Below, piece after piece: positions 58,201 through 64,000 of a DNA stretch of 64,000 nucleotides (within the stretch, counting starts at the first letter, position 1; the number at the start of each line of letters is the position of its first letter). The stretch is taken from NCBI GenBank assembly GCA_949126835.1, contig OX421497.1:26794242-26858241 (forward strand). The letters run 5' to 3'. The notes under the pieces were generated by a model that had not been told where the DNA came from, ran no database searches, and was given only the letters and a program-made list of their open reading frames with translations. Made by a program: the position numbers and the translations under genes. Origin of the DNA: Anisus vortex. Lineage: Eukaryota > Mollusca > Gastropoda > Planorbidae.

Positions 58201-61200
58201 TAGTATCAAATATAAGTTCTGTTTATATGTCTATATAATATCTGGCACTTCTAAAACTGTGTGTACTTAAATGCCAATTTTTGCCATAGAAGTGTATATT
58301 TCAAAATCCCAATACAGACATACATGAAATCTCTGTGGATGCATAATTTTTTACTAAAAAAATTTGTTACTAAAAAAAAGACAATCAAAGTTGGTGCCTC
58401 TAAGATCCACTTGTTCAACACAGAAATCTTGAATTTTTCATTGACAGTAGGCCCTCTGGCTAGCTCTGTCGGTAGGGCATGTTCCTAACATCTATATGCT
58501 CTGTGTCAACTACGTCCTCTACTTAAGAGTACAGCCAGTGCCATTGCCTTCTCTTTCATTCAAGGCTTGATTACTGTAACATTGTTTGTGGGGTTTGCCT
58601 ACAAAAAGAGATTCAGATTCTCCAGAGGGTTCAGAAATGTAACCCTCCGTGGGAACAATTTGCATTGACCATAAGCTTCTTTCACTTACATACAGCTGCA
58701 TGGATGGCACAGCACCATCCTATCTTTGTGCCATTTCATTAAAGGATCTGTGCTCCTCATCGCGACTTCACTCATGTCAAAGTTTTGTCGTGCGGAAAAA
58801 AAGTTAGTTAAGAGTGTGCTCCTTTGAATCTGCATCGCTCACACCAAGGAACAGCTTGCTTTCTCAGGACACTCAGAAATAGGGTTAGGAAAAGTTTGAA
58901 GACCTTTCTCCTTTGGTGGTTTTGTGACTTTCCCACCCCATCATCTACAACAGCATTGTTTTGATTTAGGACATTGAGCATGCTCATTACAATAGCATGG
59001 AGGACACGCTATATAACTATAGAAATAATAAGATTTTTTTTTCCTGAATCCAAAATAGTTTGAACTACACATTTTCTATGTATTTTTCTTTATTTTTTTA
59101 CAAAGAAAGGAGGAATATCCGTAGGGGGCAGACAACTTCATGTTTCTTTAGCAGTGAGCAGACAGCAAGCTGGACAGTTAATAAAAAAGAAGGAAGAGAA
59201 AAAGGAGCAAAAAGATTCCAGAAACTTGTACTTGGCCCGTGAAGGATGTGAGTAGAAGTATTGTGTAGTGCCATGTCTTTCTTCATTTGTTTTGTTTTGT
59301 CTTATCAAAAAATGACTTAGTGTATTTATAAAACTATTTGTCTTTGTGTTCAGTGATACGTGAAGGAACACAAGATGCTAAAGATGTCCCTCCTGCAGAC
59401 ATGGAGATGAGAAATAGAGTAAAGCATTCATTTTCTTAACATTATTCATTATCTTACATTGAATACAAGAGTCAATAGAAAACATAGAACATCGGGTTAT
59501 TTATTAGACAATTTTGTATGGGTTTTTTAATATTTATCTTGGTTTTTAAATACCATACAATTCCATTTTTTATAAGTCCTTGTTTTTACATATATTTTTT
59601 TAAAAGTTCTTTCCTGAACATAGATTGCAATAATACTAGGCAAAAATTGTTTTAAATTTTTCCAAGGCATATTGTTTTTCCTAGGAATTAATTGAAAGTA
59701 AAAAATTTTCTTGGCATCTTTAGAACTCAATGTTTAGGCTTTTGTTAAAAGTAAATTACTTTTCTTGGAATGTAATCAAAAGAAATTTTTCATTTTCTGT
59801 ATAAACTGCTATTTTGTTGTTGTTTTTCTGTTGGTTTATTCAAGTTACTCATTGCTTGTTTTCCCCTGTTTCTCATAGATTTCAGCAGCCAATAGAGCCA
59901 AGTTGAAGGACCAGAATATCTTTGTTTCATCAACTCGTCTGTGTGTGCATAACATACCACCTACAGTGACAGACACACAACTGCGGGTAATTCTCATCAG
60001 AGCAGTGGGAGACAGGTCTGCTAAATTGACTGAGGTAAAACTGGATAACTAAATAAATGATAAGATGATAGGTTGATATTTTGAAGTATAATATAAAAAG
60101 GATAATTTGTGTAATAATTTGGAGCTTTGCCTACATCAGCCAATAGTAAAAATAACACTGAAATCAATTATTTTGATTACAATGAACATTTCAAAGTATA
60201 TTACCAAGACTTTTGTGATTTTTCTTTTCTCGTTCGGATCAAAATCATTTTTTTTTTTAAATTCTGAAATTTTAGTTGCTGTTGATCAGTTGCACTAAGA
60301 AAATAGGGAGAAAAAAAAATCAGTATATATCAGCTAAAAATGTTGTCATCATATTTCAGTGCCGTATTATGAGAGATTTAAACAGATTAAACAGTGAGGG
60401 AGTTGGCAAGTCCAGAGGCTATGCATTCTGCTCTTTCACTCAGCACGAACATGCACTGAAGGCATTAAAACATCTCAACAATAACTCTGAGATTTTTGGG
60501 GACAAAAAGGTAAACTTTTCAGATTTTTTCCCTATCAGCACAATATATAGGCCTAATATTGGACCAAGGTTTAAATATTGGCAGAATATTGGGCCAATAT
60601 AGTGTGATGTTAGGGTAATTCAATAATGCAGTGCATGCAGCTTGTGTGTTTAGCTCAAACACTCTGCAATTACTATCATAATAAGAAAACTTGCGGGTTG
60701 TTATGTATTAAATAATTTCAGATGTATCTTTTGTACTTCTACTTCAGAGACCTATTGTGGAGTTCTCTTTGGAGAACCGTAAAGCTCTAGAGATAAAACA
60801 GAAGAGAATAGAAAGATCTCAGGTGAGGCTTTTTTAAAGATTGATGTTTCATTTTAAAAATTCAATATTTTCTAGCATCCATTTTTAAGTTGTTTTTTTT
60901 TTTAAACAGGCCAAATGTAAACAAATAGAAGAAAATTCTAGAACGCCGGGAAGAAAATCTCAAGGTGCATCGGGAAAATCACCAGGCACACAAGCTGGAA
61001 AATGGTCAGGAACACAAGCTGGAAAATGGTCAGGAACACAAGCTGGAAAATGGTCAGGAACACAGGGTGGAAAATGGCCAAGAACACAAGCTGGGAAATC
61101 ACCAGGAACAGAAGGTGTAAAATCCCCTGGACCAGCCAATGAAGTGAAAAAGAAATGGACCAAACATGACAAGAAGAAGCAGTGGAAAGATACAAGACCA

Positions 61201-61845
61201 TTAGACACCATGAAATCTCAAGACAAAGTAGCTAGATCGTTACACACGGTATGTCATTTGTGAAAGTAGTTAGCGGTTTAAAGAACCAGTGAATTCTTAC
61301 CTTAGATCTTTGTGAATACAAAACTGCAGATATTTTATTTCATGTGAAAGAAAAAATCTGTTTCATTACCTTCTGTTGCCTTTAGATCAATGTGATTCCA
61401 GCTCTTTAGCTAGATTTTAATTAATAATTTTGTCCACTATCCAATATCTAATTACTTATCTGATTTTTCTGTAATTCTTAGGGGCCTCTTGGTTTGCCAT
61501 CACATTTTTCTGTAATTCTTAGGGGCCTCTTGGTTTGCCATCACATTTTTCTGTAATTCTTAGGGGCCTCTTGGTTTGCCATCACATTTTTCTGTAATTC
61601 TTAGGGGCCTCTTGGTTTGCCATCACATTTTTCTGTAATTCTTAGGGGCCTCTTGGTTTGCCATCACATTTTTCTGTAATTCTTAGGGGCCTCTTGGTTT
61701 GCCATCACATTTTGGTCCCAAGCAAAGACACAAAAAGAGACCAGCTGACCAGGGGAGAGAGCTCAATACAAAAGGAAGCAAGAAATTTAAGATGGAGCCT
61801 AAGAAGTCACCTTTACAAGGCAAAAACAAGGCACCCAAAATGAAG
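52073..61845 (+). CDS. RBM28: RBM28 (Nop4-like) nucleolar RNA-binding protein, 3'-incomplete
   Basis: Eighteen exons join in frame to 801 codons; human RBM28 has 759. RBM28/Nop4 is a nucleolar protein needed for 60S ribosomal subunit assembly and is linked to spliceosomal snRNPs. RRM1 (about residues 11-90) has LFIRNL and CRGFGYVQY; RRM2 (158-243) has LIIRNL and GCGFVQF; an acidic DDDEDASS-repeat tract (about 275-360) follows; RRM3 (374-460) has VFIRNL and GTGFVQF; RRM4 (525-625) has LCVHNI and SRGYAFCSF, then RPIVEFSLENRKAL, diagnostic of RBM28. The tail is basic. The ATG at 52,073 opens the first RRM exon in a good Kozak context. The final C-terminal exon(s) were not found before the window end. 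All introns are GT-AG. Confidence 0.93.
52559..52733 (+). repeat. tRNA-derived SINE, type a, in RBM28 intron 1
   Basis: Head AGCCGGCTGGTCCAGCGGTT (A box), B box GGGTTCTATCCC (52,628-52,639), body GATCCCTGTCGCCCTGCAGG, then a tail with hairpin CTTCTA-TC-TAGAAG (52,698-52,711) and ACGTCTGTAAACTTATAAG. The tail closely follows the 2A LINE 3' end (AATAATCTTCT...AGAAGGA.CGTCTGTAA). Confidence 0.85.
53790..53835 (+). CDS. RBM28: RBM28 exon 2
   Basis: 46-bp exon coding SETCRGFGYVQYTL, the RNP1 motif of RRM1. Acceptor TTATTACAG; donor GTAAGT. Confidence 0.9.
54052..54137 (+). CDS. RBM28: RBM28 exon 3
   Basis: Codes EDAAKAINTIKKVDGRKVQM and the end of RRM1. Acceptor CATATTAG; donor GTAAGC. Confidence 0.9.
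54866..55092 (+). CDS. RBM28: RBM28 exon 4
   Basis: A charged linker (KRFGQPRGDAQTEDKQ) and the start of RRM2, ARLIIRNLSFK. Acceptor TTTCTGGCAG; the donor is the weak AAG/GTTACA, chosen because it joins in frame to a matching RRM2 continuation. Confidence 0.88.
55195..55267 (+). CDS. RBM28: RBM28 exon 5
   Basis: Codes CTDADLKKAFEKYGKIVDVN, the first helix and second strand of RRM2. Acceptor TTTTTTAG; donor GTATGT. Confidence 0.9.
55340..55690. repeat. MITE-like inverted-repeat element in RBM28 intron 5
   Basis: CACTGATCTATATACATGGA at the left end is matched in reverse by CCATGTATATATAGATCAGTG at the right (about 25 bp with one small gap). The length is about 351 bp with no coding sequence. 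No clear target duplication. Confidence 0.65.
55944..56039 (+). CDS. RBM28: RBM28 exon 6
   Basis: Codes KLGCGFVQFENKVQAGMAIK, RNP1 of RRM2. Acceptor TATTTTCAG; donor GTGAGA. Confidence 0.92.
56158..56217 (+). CDS. RBM28: RBM28 exon 7
   Basis: 60-bp exon coding GRVVAVDWTLPKNKFLASRP, the end of RRM2; the VDW motif is typical of RBM28. Donor GTGTGT. Confidence 0.92.
56368..56730 (+). CDS. RBM28: RBM28 exon 8 (acidic tract)
   Basis: Codes the acidic linker between RRM2 and RRM3. It contains a basic NNRKRKH patch and three tandem 24-bp units DASSDDDE (56,595-56,666). Donor CCAG/GTTAGA. The low-complexity sequence makes this exon length-variable. Confidence 0.88.
56872..56914 (+). CDS. RBM28: RBM28 exon 9
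   Basis: 43-bp exon coding ERESDVTEGRTVFIR, the beginning of RRM3. Acceptor TTCATACAG; donor GTAACC. Confidence 0.88.
57192..57301 (+). CDS. RBM28: RBM28 exon 10
   Basis: Codes NLPFNTDNEALEEVFSQFGD and onward to RLTGMPR in RRM3. Acceptor TTTATTTTAG; donor GTAAAT. Confidence 0.92.
58042..58112 (+). CDS. RBM28: RBM28 exon 11
   Basis: Codes GTGFVQFSTQESAEECIAAA, RNP1 of RRM3. Acceptor GAATATTTAG; donor GTAAGA. Confidence 0.92.
58505..59033 (+). mobile_element. L2/CR1-like LINE 3' fragment in RBM28 intron 11
   Basis: Degenerate coding pieces RLDYCNIVCGVCLQKEIQIL, then HLHTAAWMAQHHPIFV, FLRTLRNRVRKSLKTFLLWW, followed by a 3' UTR with GACATTGAGCATGCT and ACGCTATATAACTATAGAAAT. It is 5'-truncated and dead. 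The 3' end belongs to the same group as SINE type b. Confidence 0.75.
59106..59247 (+). CDS. RBM28: RBM28 exon 12
   Basis: Codes KGGISVGGRQLHVSLAVSRQ to LYLAREG, the end of RRM3 and the conserved segment after it. Donor GGAT/GTGAGT. Confidence 0.9.
59354..59418 (+). CDS. RBM28: RBM28 exon 13
   Basis: Codes IREGTQDAKDVPPADMEMRN; the LIR.GT...ADM pattern matches human RBM28. Acceptor TGTGTTCAG; donor GTAAAG. Confidence 0.9.
59879..60034 (+). CDS. RBM28: RBM28 exon 14
   Basis: Codes KLKDQNIFVSSTRLCVHNIP, the start of RRM4, nearly identical to the vertebrate motif. Acceptor TTTCTCATAG; donor GTAAAA. Confidence 0.93.
60360..60509 (+). CDS. RBM28: RBM28 exon 15
   Basis: Codes CRIMRDLNRLNSEGVGKSRG, then YAFCSFTQHEHALKALKHLN and NNSEIFGDKK, the middle of RRM4. 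Acceptor ATATTTCAG; donor GTAAAC. Confidence 0.93.
60748..60822 (+). CDS. RBM28: RBM28 exon 16
   Basis: Codes RPIVEFSLENRKALEIKQKR, the strongly conserved RBM28 signature closing RRM4. Acceptor TCTACTTCAG; donor GTGAGG. Confidence 0.93.
60910..61248 (+). CDS. RBM28: RBM28 exon 17 (repeat-rich basic tail)
   Basis: Codes a lysine-rich tail with six or more tandem 8-residue units of the type KWSGTQAG (24-bp units, 60,976 to about 61,135), then a basic KKKWTKHDKKKQW segment. Acceptor TTTAAACAG; donor GTATGT. The 8-residue repeats have no counterpart that I know in vertebrate RBM28. Confidence 0.88.
61463..61713 (+). repeat. 41-bp tandem repeat spanning an RBM28 splice acceptor, six units
   Basis: The unit TTTTTCTGTAATTCTTAG plus GGGCCTCTTGGTTTGCCATC and ACA is repeated with a period of exactly 41 bp (AG sites end at 61,481, 61,522, 61,563, 61,604, 61,645 and 61,686). 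Each unit carries the pyrimidine tract, the AG and the first exon bases. Units are essentially identical. Confidence 0.93.
61687..61845 (+). CDS. RBM28: RBM28 exon 18
   Basis: Codes GPLGLPSHFGPKQRHKKR and a basic stretch to KAPKMK; it aligns with the human LPSHRGPK region. It starts at the last of six identical acceptors because only this one keeps the frame. Donor AAG/GTAATG; the next exon was not found. Confidence 0.85.
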
Positions 61846-62957
61846 GTAATGATGGAACATAGCAGGGGTGGGCTAATGTAGTTACTCCTTGGGTAGTGAA
61901 TAATTTAAAGTCATTATTTTGAATTTTAATTTGTAGTATTTCAATTTGTAAAGTATGTTTTGTGTCGCCCATTTTTTTAATCCTTGTTATATTTTCTTAT
62001 ATGTATTTTACATAATAGTATTATTAGGCCTAGTACTTAAGACTTGTGTAGAATACATAGGACTAATCAAAGTAATTAAATTAATATTATAATATAACTT
62101 TTTAAAGTTTTAATGTGTAGGGTTGGGGAATTTATGCTATATAAAATGTAATGCAATTCTCTTTGATCATGTGCCAGCCCACCCTTAGACTTAGAATATA
62201 TCTACTAAGCCTCTAAATCCCTTGAACCAGAGAACCTGATTTTTCAGTCTGTGCTTTAAAAACCAATACTCCGGCAGGCTGATATTTCTAGCTTACACGC
62301 CCTTACACACCCATTTACATTCTAATATAAGAAAAGGTATTAAAGCACCTGAACAATGAAAGTGCAATGCAATAATAGACTAGGCATGCAATTTACGTCA
62401 AAGCAAGTTGTAAATAATATAATATTTTTTGGAAAGAATATAACAAGTGGTTTTAAATGAAGATTAATGCCGTATTGAATTAGGAAATTAAATTCAAGGG
62501 ACAAAACATGTTTTGGACGTCCTCTAGAACTGTGTAGGCTCTCAAAAGATAATAAGTGAAAAGGGAACATGCAATTATATCTAAGCTACGTATGCTCGGA
62601 GCGAATATCTAAATACTATAACTTACTATAAGGACCAGTAAAAGTAAGTAAAGTACCTGTCGGACTGAATTGATCCATAGGTCCGGGCGAAGCAGCATTT
62701 ACCAGTTTCTGTGGCCACGGCATACTAGGTGATTGTGGGGCCAGCAATATGCACAGCCGCTTTAACTTTACCCCAACTAAAGTCAGGTACCCATCAGAGT
62801 TAAATATACTAATATAAGCCCAATTATAATACATAGGCCTAATAAAAAGAAACTTAGACAAATAAAAACATATAGACTATTAAATAATATTATAGTAATA
62901 TATATAGTAATAATATAGTAAAACTACTAGGTAGCCTAACCCTTAAAAAAAAAAAAA
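61846..62957. other. Probable RBM28 intron or downstream sequence
   Basis: Mostly AT-rich. No further RBM28 exon was recognised. A GC-richer patch at 62,640-62,790 reads as protein on the - strand (see separate entry). Confidence 0.45.
62660..62770 (-). CDS. Possible exon of an unknown - strand gene
   Basis: The - strand reads LLAPQSPSMPWPQKLVNAAS and PGPMDQFSPTG in a GC-richer patch, followed by ACAG/GTACTT, a possible donor near 62,658. An upstream acceptor is not clear. The proline/serine-rich peptide resembles regulatory proteins in composition only. It could be accidental. Confidence 0.25.
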
Positions 62958-64000
62958 ATGAAACTCTTAGTTCTAATCCTAGCCCTATTTCTGGTAAGGG
63001 CACTAAAACTACCAAAATATGAAAATGTCCATAAACAGATAGTAATTAACCATCACAACATTAAAGATATTGACAACACAATTATTTATATCACCCTTAA
63101 AAAAATCACCCTAAACCATTTTAAACATAAAATTTGCAGGTATAGACAAAAGCACCTTATACTGTTGTTGCTCTTAGCTGGTGATGTTGAATCTAACCCA
63201 GGCCCAGTCAAGAGAGATAGGTGTAATATTTGCAGTAAGTCATGCACAGCAAAACAACGAGCCATTCAATGTGACACCTGTGATGAATGGTACCATGCTT
63301 CATGCTTACATATGAACACCCCAGTTTATATAGCGCTAGGAAATAAAGATGCCTCTTGGCACTGTGTACAGTGTGGGTTGCCACAATTTAGTTCAGGTCT
63401 GTTTAATTCTCATGACCTGGACACCACTAACCCCTACAGTGCCTTGACAAGCCCAGAAGTTAATAACTTAGACCTAAATAAATCCTTAGCTAGATCAACA
63501 CCAATTAAAATAATTAAAAAGACACTCTTCAACACTAAATACCATAAAACCCCTAATCAGCATAACCTTAAATCACTAACAATAAACTTCCAAAGCATTA
63601 AAAATAAAACCGCTGATTTGGAAATCCTAATAAATAAAGAAGAACCAGACATAATTGCAGGTTCCGAAACATGGCTTAGCCCAGATATTTACAACACAGA
63701 GATATTCAATAATAATTATGAAATTTTTAGGAAAGATAGGTCAGACAGGCATGGAGGAGTCTTACTAGCCATAAAATCTACTCTAATAGCTGAAGAAATT
63801 AAAATAGAATCTAAAAATAACATAGAGTCAGTCTTTTGTAAAATAAGTAGACCTAATTCTAAACCACTAATTGTAGGCAGTGTTTATAGACCACCAAACT
63901 CAACATCAGAGTACATGACTGATCTATGTAATCAGATGACAAGTATTGAAGCTAAATATAAAAATGCTATAATTTGGATAATGGGAGACTTCAACCTCCC
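62940..64000 (+). mobile_element. Second copy of the 2A/PHD LINE (partial)
   Basis: Homology with the element at 43,248 starts at the ATG; upstream is a run of A and unrelated AT-rich sequence, so no 5' UTR shared by the two copies is visible. The 3' part is outside the window. Confidence 0.88.
62958..64000 (+). CDS. 2A/PHD LINE copy 2, N-terminal part (cut by window end)
   Basis: An open frame from ATG at 62,958 to the window end (347 codons). It begins MKLLVLILALFLVRALKL, a signal-peptide-like hydrophobic start. A basic region and a second hydrophobic run (HLILLLLLAG) lead into DVESNPGP; skipping would fall between G82 and P83 (codon at 63,204). A PHD-type finger (CNIC...CDTCDEWYH..C...WHCVQC) follows, then the endonuclease (NFQSIKN, SETWLSP, RSDRHGGV, GSVYRPPNS, IMGDFNLP). 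It is about 90% similar to the copy at 43,248 and has an intact start codon. It lies in or just past RBM28, in the same orientation. Confidence 0.88.
   Translation, partial: MKLLVLILALFLVRALKLPKYENVHKQIVINHHNIKDIDNTIIYITLKKITLNHFKHKICRYRQKHLILLLLLAGDVESNPGPVKRDRCNICSKSCTAKQRAIQCDTCDEWYHASCLHMNTPVYIALGNKDASWHCVQCGLPQFSSGLFNSHDLDTTNPYSALTSPEVNNLDLNKSLARSTPIKIIKKTLFNTKYHKTPNQHNLKSLTINFQSIKNKTADLEILINKEEPDIIAGSETWLSPDIYNTEIFNNNYEIFRKDRSDRHGGVLLAIKSTLIAEEIKIESKNNIESVFCKISRPNSKPLIVGSVYRPPNSTSEYMTDLCNQMTSIEAKYKNAIIWIMGDFNL

Noticed and set aside
60938..61211. - strand repeat-containing frames opposite RBM28 exon 17
   Set aside because: Shadows of the 24-bp coding repeats; exon 17 joins in frame on the + strand with good splice sites.
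61463..61713. CRISPR-like array
   Set aside because: The repeat is head-to-tail without unique spacers, in an animal gene, and is explained by splice-site duplication.
61658..61843. Alternative + strand frame MPSHFSVILRGL...
   Set aside because: It results from reading across one extra 41-bp acceptor unit and shifts out of the conserved RBM28 frame.

Overview
The window looks like nuclear DNA from an invertebrate animal, most likely a mollusc (a gastropod is my guess). The sequence is AT-rich and packed with transposons. One host gene has many small exons with ordinary GT-AG introns. The retrotransposon types, including a non-LTR element with a 2A peptide and a PHD finger, fit molluscs and other marine invertebrates. 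The species assignment is inference.

Host gene: the only confident cellular gene is RBM28 (Nop4-like nucleolar RNA-binding protein, ribosome biogenesis) on the + strand. It runs from 52,073 to at least 61,845. Eighteen exons join without a frameshift into 801 codons with four RRMs, an acidic tract and a basic tail. The last exon(s) lie beyond the window. A possible exon of another gene sits on the - strand near 62,640-62,790 (weak).

Layout. 1-2,491: no gene; a foldback element, a palindrome and a tRNA-like B box. 2,492-13,795: a hAT transposon with a near-perfect 8-bp target duplication, invaded by a Ty3-like LTR element that carries gag and a protease motif but no pol, present as two inverted copies. 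13,796-15,607: AT-rich, with one GC-richer block. 15,608-22,386: two more hAT copies, one split by a LINE fragment and by a KIAA1586-type hAT with a perfect target duplication. 22,387-29,900: a hAT shard, a broken piggyBac, a non-autonomous hAT with perfect target duplication, and a small inverted-repeat element. 29,900-33,447: a decayed L2/CR1-like LINE. 33,450-42,815: simple repeats, LTR-like sequence, LINE shards, and a DNA transposon containing a SINE. 42,816-51,339: a complete but non-coding LTR element (TSD CGTGC) whose left LTR is split by a 3.5-kb LINE with 2A, PHD, endonuclease and RT. 52,073-61,845: RBM28 with transposon shards in introns. 62,958-64,000: a second copy of the 2A LINE, cut by the window end.

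How the parts relate: two SINEs share one tRNA-like head but carry different tails. Each tail matches the 3' end of a different LINE present here, so the window appears to hold both partners of two SINE-LINE pairs. The most interesting items are the leader in front of the LINE 2A peptide, the two-tailed SINE family, the gag-only inverted LTR element, and a six-fold tandem duplication of a splice acceptor in RBM28.
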